Below, piece after piece: positions 7,380 to 15,228 of a DNA stretch of 38,318 bases. The stretch comes from Bradyrhizobium acaciae (lineage in GTDB: Bacteria > Pseudomonadota > Alphaproteobacteria > Rhizobiales > Xanthobacteraceae), in the NCBI RefSeq assembly GCF_020889785.1, contig NZ_JACMYK010000072.1, positions 1 to 38,318 on the forward strand, read 5' to 3'. Every line of letters begins with the position of its first letter. Position 1 is the first letter of the stretch. The position numbers and the translations under genes were made by a program. Under the pieces are notes generated by a model that worked only from the letters and a program-made list of their open reading frames with translations, had not been told where the DNA came from and made no database searches.

Positions 7380-7413
7380 TTGACGCTAGCCACATTGTCA
7401 GTATACTGTCAAT
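7380..7413 (+). promoter_or_regulatory. Promoter and overlapping operator of gentisate dioxygenase
   Basis: A sigma-70-like promoter, TTGACG (7380-7385), 16-bp spacer, TATACT (7402-7407). The -10 lies at the centre of the 20-bp dyad ATTGTCAGTATACTGTCAAT (7394-7413), whose arms differ by one base. A protein bound there would block RNA polymerase, as expected for MarR-type repression. A close copy precedes the hydroxylase gene at 834-853. The dioxygenase ATG is 35 bp downstream. Confidence 0.65.
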
Positions 7414-7448
7414 TAAATTGAACCGACAAGAATGATGGGAGGCTTGCC

Positions 7449-8489
7449 ATGGAAGCCGTGCAGAAGACCCCGGAGCGCGAAGCGTTCTACAAGAAGATCG
7501 ACGGCGAAAACCTCTCGGCGCTGTGGAACGTGCTGGGCGATCTGGTCACGCCGGAGCCGCGGAGCGCATGCCGCCCGCATCTGTGGAAATTCGACCAGAT
7601 CCGCGACTACATGAACGAGGCCGGCAGACTGATCACCGCCAAGGAAGCCGAGCGCCGCGTGCTGGTGCTGGAAAACCCCGGCCTGCGCGGTCAGTCCAGG
7701 ATCACGACCTCGCTGTTTGCCGGCGTGCAGATGGTGGTGCCGGGCGACGTTGCGCCCGCCCATCGCCACACGCAGTCGGCGCTGCGCTTCGTGCTGGAGG
7801 GCAAGGGCGCCTACACCGCCGTCGATGGCGAGCGCACGGCGATGGCGCCGGGCGATTTCGTCATCACGCCGTCGATGACCTGGCACGACCATTCCAATGA
7901 AACCTCGGAGCCGATGTTCTGGCTCGACGGGCTCGACATCCCGATGGTGCAGTTCTTCGACTGCTCGTTCGCGGAAGGCGCCAAGGAGGATCAGCAGGCG
8001 ATCTCCAAGCCGGCCGGTGACAGTTTCGCGCGCTACGGCCGCAACCTGTTGCCGATCGACCAGAAGCGGTCGTCCAAAACCTCGCCGATCTTCAACTATC
8101 CCTATGAGCACACCCGCGAGACGCTTGAAAAGGCCCGGGCCCGCGATGAGTGGGATGCCTGCCACGGCCTCAAGCTGAAATTCTCCAACCCTGAGACCGG
8201 CGATTTCGCGATGCCGACCATCGGCACCTTCATCCAGCTGCTGCCGAAGGGCTTCAAGACCGCGCGCTATCGCTCGACCGACGCCACCGTGTTCGCCGCG
8301 ATCGAGGGCAAGGGCCGCACAAGGGTCGGCGACCAGACCTTCGAATGGGGTCCGCGCGATCTGTTCGTGGTGCCGAGCTGGCACTGGGTCACCCACGAGG
8401 CCGACACCGACTCCGTGCTGTTCTCGTTCTCGGATCGCCCGGTGCAGCAGAAGCTGGATCTGTTCCGCGAGGATCGCGGCAACGCGTAA
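7449..8489 (+). CDS. Gentisate 1,2-dioxygenase
   Basis: A 346-residue bicupin dioxygenase. The N-terminal cupin holds the iron ligands HRH (H105, H107) in PAHRHTQSALRFVLEG and the later histidines of TWHDHSN (H146, H148). A second cupin-like domain with PSWHWVTHEA lies near the C-terminus. Length and motifs fit Fe(II) gentisate 1,2-dioxygenase, which opens gentisate to maleylpyruvate. The ATG at 7449 follows GGGAGG. The gene stands alone on the plus strand with its own promoter, between the salicylyl-CoA branch and the 3-hydroxybenzoate branch, and so can serve both. 1-Hydroxy-2-naphthoate dioxygenases are relatives, but the neighbours favour gentisate. Confidence 0.92.
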   Translation: MEAVQKTPEREAFYKKIDGENLSALWNVLGDLVTPEPRSACRPHLWKFDQIRDYMNEAGRLITAKEAERRVLVLENPGLRGQSRITTSLFAGVQMVVPGDVAPAHRHTQSALRFVLEGKGAYTAVDGERTAMAPGDFVITPSMTWHDHSNETSEPMFWLDGLDIPMVQFFDCSFAEGAKEDQQAISKPAGDSFARYGRNLLPIDQKRSSKTSPIFNYPYEHTRETLEKARARDEWDACHGLKLKFSNPETGDFAMPTIGTFIQLLPKGFKTARYRSTDATVFAAIEGKGRTRVGDQTFEWGPRDLFVVPSWHWVTHEADTDSVLFSFSDRPVQQKLDLFREDRGNA

Positions 8490-8512
8490 GAGGCGCGGCA
8501 AAATGTAACGGT

Positions 8513-8643
8513 GTCGTCCCGGGCAAGCGAAGCGCGACCCGGGACCCATAACCACAGGGGCTTGTTGTTCGAGGCGCTGGGGCCCCAGCCTTTTCTAGCA
8601 ACGACACCCTGTGGCAATGGGTCCCGGCCTTCGCCGGGACGAC
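8513..8643. repeat. Inverted pair of GTCGTCCCGG-type repeats between convergent genes
   Basis: A unit starting GTCGTCCCGGGCAAGCGAAG and ending GGGACCCATAACCAC (8513-8554) faces an inverted unit, ATGGGTCCCGGCCTTCGCCG then GGACGAC (about 8617-8643). Together they can fold into a long hairpin between gentisate dioxygenase (+) and the ABC permease (-). The same family recurs at 3634 and 23552. A role as a bidirectional terminator is inferred. Confidence 0.85.
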
Positions 8644-8671
8644 GGCGGGGGTTGCGGCGAACAGCGCGCCT

Positions 8672-9499
8672 TCACCGCCAGTGCAGCAACCGCACTTCCA
8701 GCAGGTTGATCAGCTTCCCCACCAGAAGCCCGAACAGCGACAGGATCACGACGCCGGCGAGCAGCTGATCGGTCTGCATCAGATTGCCGGCCTGCAGCAC
8801 GAAGGCGCCGATACCGTATTGCGCGCCGATCATTTCGGCGCTGACCACGAGCAGCAGCGCAACCGACGAGGTGATGCGGAAGCCGGCGAGGATCGAGGGC
8901 AGCGCGCCCGGCCAGATCACGCGGCGGACGATGGCGTGGAACGGCACGTTGAAGCTCTGCGCCATCCGAATCAGATTGCGCGGCACCGCATCGACGCCGC
9001 TATAGACCGAGATCGCGGTCGAGAAGAACACCCCGAGCGCAATGGTCGCGATCTTCGGCTCCTCGCCGATCCCGAGCCACAGGATGAGCAGCGGCAGCAG
9101 CGCGATCTTCGGAATCGGGAACAGCGCCGAGATGAAGGTGATGCCGACACCGCGCGCCATGGTCGACAGCCCGATCGCGAAGCCGACGATAACGCCAGCT
9201 GTCGTGCCGATGATCCAGCCAGTGCCGATCCGCATGATCGACCAGGAGAGGTGCTGCCACAGCGCCCCCGACGTCGCGAGCTTGTAGATCGCGACCGCGA
9301 TCGCCGACGGCGCCGGCAGGAACAGCGGATTGACCCACCCTGCGCTGCCGGCGAGTTGCCAGACCGCGATGACCAGCGCGAGCGCGATCCAGCCGGAATA
9401 GCGGCTGCCGCCAGGGGTGAAGCCGGCGCCGCGAAACGCGACCGGCCGCGTCGCCTCCGCCGATCGGTCCTTCGTCTCCTGCGGGGAGCGGTCAAGCAT
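8672..9499 (-). CDS. ABC transporter permease (SsuC/TauC family)
   Basis: A 275-residue inner-membrane permease with about six hydrophobic segments (first WIALALVIAVWQLAGSAGW; last LLAGVVILSLFGLLVGKLI). The cytoplasmic loop EAA-like motif appears around VPRNLIRMAQSFNVPFHAIV with the downstream conserved glycine. It resembles permeases for sulfonates, nitrate or pyrimidine precursors. The ATG at 9499 overlaps the ATPase stop by 8 bp; an in-frame ATG at 9520 is the alternative. It is the last gene of the FAD oxidoreductase, binding protein, ATPase and permease series and would form the channel for the substrate captured by the protein at 10423-11427. Confidence 0.85.
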   Translation of the reverse strand: MLDRSPQETKDRSAEATRPVAFRGAGFTPGGSRYSGWIALALVIAVWQLAGSAGWVNPLFLPAPSAIAVAIYKLATSGALWQHLSWSIMRIGTGWIIGTTAGVIVGFAIGLSTMARGVGITFISALFPIPKIALLPLLILWLGIGEEPKIATIALGVFFSTAISVYSGVDAVPRNLIRMAQSFNVPFHAIVRRVIWPGALPSILAGFRITSSVALLLVVSAEMIGAQYGIGAFVLQAGNLMQTDQLLAGVVILSLFGLLVGKLINLLEVRLLHWR

Positions 9500-10265
9500 G
9501 CTGGACCTCGCGCTCGGCATCGATCGCTTCTTTGCGGATCAGCGACCACAATTCGCCCTGCAGCGCGGCCATCGGCCCGCGCGCCTCCATGGTGCCGCGC
9601 TCGGCGCGCGTCATCGGGAGGGTCACGATTTCCCTGATGCGACCGGGGCGGCGCGACAGCACCACGACGCGGTCGGCGAGCCGCACGGCCTCTTCGAGAT
9701 TATGCGTGACATAGACCGCGCCCATCGTGCCATCGGCCAGCAAGCCCACGAAATCCTCCATCAGGAGTTCGCGGGTCTGCGAATCCAGTGCCGACAGCGG
9801 CTCGTCCATCAACAGGATCGCCGGACGAACCGCGAGCGCCCGCGCAATGCCGACACGCTGGCGCATGCCGCCGGACAGCTGCTTCGGGTATGCGGCGCGA
9901 AAATCCGTTAGGCCCGTGCGGCGCAACGCATCGTCGATCACGGCGCGACGCTCGCCGGCGCCGAGGGACGTGTGCAGCAGCGGAAACGCGACGTTCTCCT
10001 CGACCGTATTCCACGGCAGCAGGGCGAAGTCCTGAAACACGAAGGTCAACGGATTGAGGCTGCCCGACGGCGGCGCGCCGCGCAGTTCGGCGGCGCCCTC
10101 GCTCGGCCGCAGCAAGCCACCGAGGATCGACAGCAGCGTGCTCTTGCCGCAGCCGGACGGACCGACGATCGCGACGATCTCACCGGCGCGAACCGTGAAG
10201 GAGACATCGTCGAGCACGTCGAGCGCGCCGAAGCGATGGCTGATATGGTCGGCGATCAGGTCCAT
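9492..10265 (-). CDS. ABC transporter ATP-binding protein (SsuB/TauB family)
   Basis: A 257-residue ATPase with all canonical motifs: Walker A GPSGCGKST (35-43), Q-loop glutamine Q78 in FVFQDF, signature LSGGMRQR (130-137), Walker B ILLMDEP (150-156), the D-loop SALD and the switch histidine H188 in VTHNLEEA. It powers import by the overlapping permease. The start at 10265 has no strong ribosome binding site visible but fits the family's usual N-terminus. Upstream, a palindromic repeat separates it from the binding-protein gene; it could lower expression of the ATPase and permease relative to the binding protein. Confidence 0.9.
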   Translation of the reverse strand: MDLIADHISHRFGALDVLDDVSFTVRAGEIVAIVGPSGCGKSTLLSILGGLLRPSEGAAELRGAPPSGSLNPLTFVFQDFALLPWNTVEENVAFPLLHTSLGAGERRAVIDDALRRTGLTDFRAAYPKQLSGGMRQRVGIARALAVRPAILLMDEPLSALDSQTRELLMEDFVGLLADGTMGAVYVTHNLEEAVRLADRVVVLSRRPGRIREIVTLPMTRAERGTMEARGPMAALQGELWSLIRKEAIDAEREVQHA

Positions 10266-10289
10266 GGCGCGACGCCTTTCCAGCTTGAA

Positions 10290-10395
10290 CCGTCATCCTG
10301 AGGAGCGCGAAGCGCGTCTCGAAGGATGCACGGCCCGGATGTAGCCGGGCCGCCGACCCTTCGAGACGCCGCTACGCGGCTCCTCAGGGTGACGG
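10290..10395. repeat. CGTCATCCTGAGGAGC-type palindromic repeat inside the ABC operon
   Basis: Long inverted arms, CCGTCATCCTGAGGAGCGCG at the left and GGCTCCTCAGGGTGACGG at the right, each with internal pairing (AAGCGCGTCTCGAAGG against CCTTCGAGACGCC). The unit lies in the 157-bp gap between the binding-protein gene and the ATPase gene, which are otherwise collinear. Confidence 0.9.
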
Positions 10396-10422
10396 ATTGA
10401 GAGGGGTAGGCGCGACTCATCA

Positions 10423-11427
10423 TCAATCCGCCTTCACATAGTCCTTGGCGATGATCGCATCGGCATCAAAACCCTTGTCGACAAAACCCTGCCCCTGCAG
10501 CCATTTGATCTGGTTGTCGAGGTTCTTCACGTCGAGCTTGCCGTCGGGATCGATATAGGCGCAGTTGCCGACCACCTGCTCGACCGGCAGGTTGGTGTAT
10601 TTGGCGATGATCTCGAGCAGTGGTTTGGTCTTGTCGTTGATCGGCGCCACACCGTCCTTGATCGCGGTCAGGATCACGTCGTGATATTCGTGGTCGGCGC
10701 GGGTGAGCGCGGTGAGAAGTCTCTTCACCAATTGCGGGTTGGTCAGCGTCTTCGGCGATGCGAAGATGGCGCCAAGCTGCCACGGCGTCTCGTCGCCGAC
10801 CCAGCCGAGAAGCTTCGCACCGTTGGCATCCATCAGCGTCCGCGCGGTCGAGACCGGCAACAGTGCCGCGTCGACGGTTTCACCCTTGAGCGCCGCGACC
10901 GCGTTCGACAGCGACTGCAACGGCACGATCTTCACATCGGAGAGCTTGAAGCCGTATTTGTCGGCGAGCAGGCCGAGCGAGTAATGGAAACTGGAGCCGA
11001 CCTGGGTCACTGCGACGCGCTTGCCCGCGAGATCCTTCGGCGTCTTGAGGCCGCTCGCATAGGCATTGTTGCTGGCGAAATAGCCGATCAAGGGATAGCC
11101 GGCCTTCTCGCGGCTCATGCCGCCGATCACCTTCAGCGTGCCCTTGCCGGCGAGATTGTAGAGCCCCGCGGTCACCGCGGTAACGCCGAAATCGACGTCG
11201 CCTGACGCGGTCGCCACCGCGATCGGCTGGGCCGCGTCGAAGAACTTCAGCTCGACATCGACACCCGCGTCGCGGAAATAGCCCTTGTCCTGCGCGATGA
11301 ACACCGGCGCCGAGGACGACAGCCGCAGCACGCCGATCTTCGCCTTCAGCAGATCGTCGGCCCGCGCGATGCCGCTCGCGGCCCACACCAACACACCCGC
11401 GAGTGCGAGCCGCGCCCAAACCTTCAT
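10423..11427 (-). CDS. ABC transporter substrate-binding protein (SsuA/NMT1-like)
   Basis: A 334-residue periplasmic binding protein. A signal peptide spans about residues 1-24 (ALAGVLVWAASGIARA). The mature start, AKIGVLRLSSSAPVFIAQDK then GYFRDAGVDVELK, is the hallmark of SsuA/TauA/THI5-like proteins that bind sulfonates, nitrate or thiamine precursors. The ATG at 11427 follows GGAG; a GTG at 11439 is less likely. The gene begins 12 bp after the FAD oxidoreductase stop and shares its operon. The ligand cannot be read from the sequence; a co-transcribed flavin oxidoreductase suggests a compound that is oxidised or reduced after uptake. Confidence 0.85.
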   Translation of the reverse strand: MKVWARLALAGVLVWAASGIARADDLLKAKIGVLRLSSSAPVFIAQDKGYFRDAGVDVELKFFDAAQPIAVATASGDVDFGVTAVTAGLYNLAGKGTLKVIGGMSREKAGYPLIGYFASNNAYASGLKTPKDLAGKRVAVTQVGSSFHYSLGLLADKYGFKLSDVKIVPLQSLSNAVAALKGETVDAALLPVSTARTLMDANGAKLLGWVGDETPWQLGAIFASPKTLTNPQLVKRLLTALTRADHEYHDVILTAIKDGVAPINDKTKPLLEIIAKYTNLPVEQVVGNCAYIDPDGKLDVKNLDNQIKWLQGQGFVDKGFDADAIIAKDYVKAD

Positions 11428-11439
11428 TACCGTCTCCAC

Positions 11440-12804
11440 TCATAATCCTTCAGGCACGGCCTGATCGCGGCCGATGAACGCGCCCTGGTCTGCGAGCTGT
11501 TGTTGCAACTTTTCGACGGAAATGTCGCGCGGAATCGTATTGCCCGACAGTGCGAGCGCCGCGGCGGTTCCCGCCGCCTCGCCCATCACAAAACAGGCAC
11601 CGGAGACGCGCGCCGCGGATTGCCCTTCATGGGTCATCGAGGCGCAGCGGCCGGCGACCAGCAGATTGTCGACGCCCTCGGGCACCAGCATGCGATACGG
11701 CAATTCATTGTAGCCGCGGCTTTCCGGGATCGGCGGAAACTCGAAGGTCACGTCGCCCGGCACGTGCTTTTCCATCGGCCAGCCATTGACGCCGATCGAA
11801 TCCTCGAACGAGGCACAGCCCAGCACGTCCTCGCCGGACAGCATGTAGCCGCCGATCACGCGCCGCGTCTCGCGGATGCCGAGCTGCGGCGGCAGATCGA
11901 CGATGTAGGAATTCTCGAAGCCCGGCACCGTGCGCAGGAACCTGAACGCCTCGACCGCCTGGCGGCGGCCCTCGATCTCGCCGCGCGTCATGTCATCGGG
12001 ATCGATGCCGGAAACGGCGCCGCCGTCGCTGCGCGTCACCTGGGTGAAATTCACCCGCCATTCGATCTGCGATTTCTGCGGTCGCACGATCGCGGACTTG
12101 CGCGGGAATTTATAGGTGCCGGCGGCCTCGGCCTGCGCCATCCGCTCCGGAATCGTCCGCCACGCATCGCCCGCCTTCGCCGGATCTATGCCGTTCAGAC
12201 GGAACATCATCGACGGATAGAGCATGCCGCCGGCATTGTCGCCGACCTCATGGGGCGCACCGGCCCAGACCGCGAGATCGCCGTCACCGGAGCAATCGAT
12301 GAAGATGCCGGCCGGCACCGCCTGACGCCCGGCCTTGGTTTCCACCATCAGCGCGCGGATGTTCGCGCCGTCCATGACGACGCCGGCGCCGAGCGCATGG
12401 AACAGGATGTCGACCTTGTGATGCGCCAGGAGATCGTCCGCTGCGATCTTGTAGGCCGCGGTGTCGTAGGCCTGCGCCAGGATCTTGCCGAGGATCAGAT
12501 GCGGCGCGTTCAGCCCACCGAGCCGGTCGATCCGCGCCAGCAGGTCGGAGGCAATGCCCTGCACCACGCGGTGCATCTCGCCGAAGATGTTGGCGTGCAG
12601 GCCGCAGAAATTCGTCACGCCCGCCGCGGTGCCCATGCCGCCGAGAAATCCGTAACGCTCGATCAAGAGCGTTCGCCGTCCGGCGCGCGCCGCGCCGACG
12701 GCCGCCGCGATGCCGGCGGGTCCGCCGCCAAGCACCACCACATCATATTCGCCATAGACCGGCACCTGCCGCGCAGGTTCTTCGATCGTGCTCGCTCGCA
12801 TCAT
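11440..12804 (-). CDS. FAD-dependent oxidoreductase (PF12831-like), substrate unknown
   Basis: About 454 residues from the ATG at 12804, which follows GGGCGGAA; ATGs at 12801 and 12819 are alternatives. The N-terminal Rossmann motif VVVLGGGPAGIAAAVGAARA is followed by GRRTLLIERYGFLGGMGTAA, a run typical of the FAD-dependent oxidoreductase family PF12831. A second FAD-binding part, DCSGDGDLAVWAG, and the C-terminal LLVAGRCASMTHEGQSAARV complete the fold. Functions in this family are diverse and poorly known. It is the first gene of the ABC importer operon and is divergent from a LysR regulator, so it probably acts on the imported compound in the cytoplasm. Confidence 0.8.
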   Translation of the reverse strand: MMRASTIEEPARQVPVYGEYDVVVLGGGPAGIAAAVGAARAGRRTLLIERYGFLGGMGTAAGVTNFCGLHANIFGEMHRVVQGIASDLLARIDRLGGLNAPHLILGKILAQAYDTAAYKIAADDLLAHHKVDILFHALGAGVVMDGANIRALMVETKAGRQAVPAGIFIDCSGDGDLAVWAGAPHEVGDNAGGMLYPSMMFRLNGIDPAKAGDAWRTIPERMAQAEAAGTYKFPRKSAIVRPQKSQIEWRVNFTQVTRSDGGAVSGIDPDDMTRGEIEGRRQAVEAFRFLRTVPGFENSYIVDLPPQLGIRETRRVIGGYMLSGEDVLGCASFEDSIGVNGWPMEKHVPGDVTFEFPPIPESRGYNELPYRMLVPEGVDNLLVAGRCASMTHEGQSAARVSGACFVMGEAAGTAAALALSGNTIPRDISVEKLQQQLADQGAFIGRDQAVPEGL

Positions 12805-12848
12805 TTCCGCCCTGAACAAAGTTGATTGGGCGAACTATGAATTGATGC

Positions 12849-12865
12849 GGATTGCGGTACAATCC
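12849..12865. promoter_or_regulatory. Candidate LysR operator in a divergent intergenic region
   Basis: The dyad GGATTG, CGGTA, CAATCC has perfect 6-bp arms and lies in the 120-bp gap between the FAD oxidoreductase operon (-) and the LysR gene (+). The position is typical for LysR-type autoregulated divergent promoters, although the spacing is not the classical T-N11-A. Confidence 0.4.
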
Positions 12866-12924
12866 ACCAAATTATGTGATCAGCTTTCGCGAATCGAGAA
12901 AGGTGAGAGCAAAGGGAACGGCAG

Positions 12925-13809
12925 ATGGATACGCTGGTGAATCTTGAAGCCTTCCTCGCCACCGCAGATGCCGGTGGCTTCTCCGCCGCGGCCCGCAGGC
13001 TCAACGTCGCGACGTCGGTCGTCGCCAAACGCGTCACCCAGCTCGAGGAGCGGATCGGCACCGCGTTGTTTCATCGCTCGACCCGCCAATTGCGGCTGAC
13101 CGAGGCCGGGCAGCGATACGTGCATCGTGCCCGCGGCGTCGTTGCCGATGTCGGCGACCTCCTGTCGCGAATGGGCGAGAAGCAGCGCGACCTCTCCGAT
13201 CATCTGCGCGTCAAGGCGCCGACCTCGCTGACGGTGGCACGTCTCGCCGATGCCTTCACGATTTTCCAGAAGCAGAACAGCAGCGTGAAGCTCGAGATCG
13301 TGATGATCGATCGCCCGGTCGATCCGGTGACCGAAGGCTTTGACATTGCGATCGGCGCCTTCCCGCATTCCTTCGGCGGCGTCGTCGACGAGCCGCTGTG
13401 CCGGCTGCCGCGGCTGTTGTGCGCCTCACCGGCGTATCTCAGGAAACATGGAACGCCGAAGCATCCGCGCGATCTGGTCGATCATCGCTGCCTCAGCTTT
13501 CTGCCGACAGGACCGGAATGGCCGTTCGAGGGGCCACGCGGCCGCATCAACATCCAGGTGCGGCCGATTCTCAGTTCAAACGAGGGCCGCGTGCTGACGC
13601 AAAGCGCGATCGCCGGCAACGGCATCGCGCTGCTCTCGCATTATCTGGTCGCGGAGGCGCTGCGCGCGGGCACATTGCAGCCGGTCCTCCCTGAGTTTCC
13701 GATCCCGGAACTGTGGGTGAAGGCCGCCGTTCCCGAACGCCGCATCGATGCCGCCGCGGTCCAGGCGCTGCTGAAGACTTTGAAAAAGTCGCTGTCGCAA
13801 TCGCTGTGA
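12925..13809 (+). CDS. LysR-family transcriptional regulator
   Basis: A 294-residue LysR-type regulator. The N-terminal winged helix includes LEAFLATADAGGFSAAARRL and TSVVAKRVTQLEERIGTALF, then RSTRQLRLTEAG. The C-terminal effector domain contains EGFDIAIGAFP and the conserved ANEG-like segment SSNEGRVLTQSAIAGNGIAL. It is close to the CrgA/DhcR-like subgroup. The ATG at 12925 is preceded by AAGGGAACGG. It is divergent from the FAD oxidoreductase and ABC operon and is the likely activator or repressor of that operon, responding to the imported ligand. Confidence 0.9.
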   Translation: MDTLVNLEAFLATADAGGFSAAARRLNVATSVVAKRVTQLEERIGTALFHRSTRQLRLTEAGQRYVHRARGVVADVGDLLSRMGEKQRDLSDHLRVKAPTSLTVARLADAFTIFQKQNSSVKLEIVMIDRPVDPVTEGFDIAIGAFPHSFGGVVDEPLCRLPRLLCASPAYLRKHGTPKHPRDLVDHRCLSFLPTGPEWPFEGPRGRINIQVRPILSSNEGRVLTQSAIAGNGIALLSHYLVAEALRAGTLQPVLPEFPIPELWVKAAVPERRIDAAAVQALLKTLKKSLSQSL

Positions 13810-13871
13810 TGCGACAGCGGCCTTGCCCCTCGCATGCGGACCTGAGACAAGGGCGCGAAAGGATCGCCCGC

Positions 13872-14135
13872 TTGAAACTCCTGACATCAGCCTTGCTCGG
13901 CCTCATGATCGTCGCGACGCCCGCGGCGGCGATCGAGACCTGCCGCTTCATCGAGGCCAAGGCGGAACGCGAGGCCTGCTACCATCGGCAAGAGCAGGAG
14001 CTGGCGACGAAGCGCAAGCCCGAGCCGCCGATCACGCCGTCAAGCGAAGCGAAGACGTTCGACTCCCTGCAGCAGATGCGGCGCGACGACGAAGAGGTCT
14101 ATCGCAGCATGCGCGGCATCTGCCGCGGCTGCTGA
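13872..14135 (+). CDS. Small periplasmic cysteine-containing protein
   Basis: An 87-residue protein if translation begins at the TTG at 13872, chosen because LKLLTSALLGLMIVATPAAA then forms a proper signal peptide; an ATG at 13809 would put a charged stretch in front. The mature part is charged and helical, with cysteines in ETCRF and EACYH and at the C-terminus (GICRGC). The C-terminal CxxC could bind a metal or form a disulfide. It starts 62 bp after the LysR gene. The family is not recognised, and the start codon is uncertain. Confidence 0.5.
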   Translation: MKLLTSALLGLMIVATPAAAIETCRFIEAKAEREACYHRQEQELATKRKPEPPITPSSEAKTFDSLQQMRRDDEEVYRSMRGICRGC

Positions 14136-14154
14136 GCCGTACGCTTGCAAATAT

Positions 14155-14235
14155 GTAGGGCGGATTAGCGCAGCGTAATCCGCCAATCCGTCGGAATGCG
14201 AGCGGCGGGTTACGCCTTCGGCTAACCCGCCCTAC
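14155..14235. repeat. GTAGGGCGGATTAGC-type palindromic repeat
   Basis: GTAGGGCGGATTAGCGCAGC then GTAATCCGCC at the left faces GGCGGGTTACGCCTTCGGCT then AACCCGCCCTAC at the right. The unit lies between the convergent small secreted protein (+) and the enoyl-CoA hydratase (-), in a place where it could terminate both transcripts. Confidence 0.9.
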
Positions 14236-14251
14236 AGACCATCCGCACAGA

Positions 14252-15049
14252 CTACACCTTGCCGCCCCAGCGGCCTGCGCGCTTCTCGGCAAAAGAGGCG
14301 AGCCCTTCGGCGGCCTCGGCGGTCTGCCGCTTGGCCGAGTGCAGATGGACGAGGCGCTTGTAGGCCGCATCGTCGACGGCCATGCCGCCGAACGAGCTCT
14401 CCATCGCGAGCTTCTTGGTCTCGGCCATCGCATCCGGCGCACTGCCGAGCAGCTGCTCCACGACCTTGGCGCCCGCGCTTTCGAGATCGGCCAGCGGCAC
14501 CACCTCGTGCACGAGACCGATCCGGCGCGCATCCTCGGCGCCGAAACGTTCACCGGTCAGCGCGTAGCGCCGCACCTGGCGCACGCCGATCGCATCGCAG
14601 AGCTGCGGGATGATGATCGCAGCGGTCAGGCCCCAGCGCACCTCGGTGATCGAGAACAGCGCGTTGTCGGCCGCGATCACGATATCGCAGGCCGAGATCA
14701 CGCCGGTGCCGCCGCCGAAGCAGCCGCCCTGCACCAGCGCCACCGTCGGGACCGGAAGCGTGTTGAGGCGCTGCACCGCCTCGAAGGTGGCGCGCGACGC
14801 CGCCTCGTTCTCCTCCGCTGATTTTGGCCGCACGCCGTTGATCCATTTCAGGTCGGCGCCGGCCTGGAAATGCTTGCCGTTGCCGTTGAGCACGACGACA
14901 CGCACCGGCTTGGTCGAGAGATCGTCGATCGCGTTGAGCACGCCGGCGATCAGCGCGCCGTCATAGGCATTGTTGACCTCGGGCCTGTTCAGCGTGACGG
15001 TCGCGACCCCGCGCGCATCGAGGCTCCACAGGACTGGGCTGGCCGGCAT
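14252..15049 (-). CDS. Enoyl-CoA hydratase/isomerase family protein (LiuC-like)
   Basis: A 265-residue crotonase-fold protein. ATVTLNRPEVNNAYD opens the fold, QAGADLKW forms the first half of the oxyanion hole, and GGCFGGGTGVISACD the second. The glutamate of SITEVRWGL corresponds to crotonase E164; the partner acid (E144) is not conserved, as in the methylglutaconyl-CoA hydratase group that this sequence most resembles. The ATG at 15049 follows GGAGAAA; the frame stays open upstream but has no start with a comparable signal. Possible substrates are branched or isoprenoid glutaconyl-CoA esters. No leucine-degradation genes adjoin it, so the role is open. Confidence 0.8.
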   Translation of the reverse strand: MPASPVLWSLDARGVATVTLNRPEVNNAYDGALIAGVLNAIDDLSTKPVRVVVLNGNGKHFQAGADLKWINGVRPKSAEENEAASRATFEAVQRLNTLPVPTVALVQGGCFGGGTGVISACDIVIAADNALFSITEVRWGLTAAIIIPQLCDAIGVRQVRRYALTGERFGAEDARRIGLVHEVVPLADLESAGAKVVEQLLGSAPDAMAETKKLAMESSFGGMAVDDAAYKRLVHLHSAKRQTAEAAEGLASFAEKRAGRWGGKV

Positions 15050-15228
15050 GATGTTTCTCCCTGGTTCGGTATAGCTGTTGTCTTGTACTAACCTTGCACT
15101 ATGGCGAGATGAGATGGCTTGATCCATCACTTTCGAGCGCGCGCGGCCGCGCCACGCGCATGACGGGTTGCGCGATGGCCTGCGCTTGTGGAAACTGACG
15201 CGACACGTTGCAAGGACCAGTTCCACTG

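Noticed and set aside
7413..8555. 380-codon minus-strand frame over gentisate dioxygenase
   Set aside because: Antisense shadow of a gene with clear cupin motifs; no ribosome binding site or recognisable domain.
11500..12825. 441-codon plus-strand frame over the FAD oxidoreductase
   Set aside because: Shadow frame; composition typical of antisense translation in GC-rich genomes.
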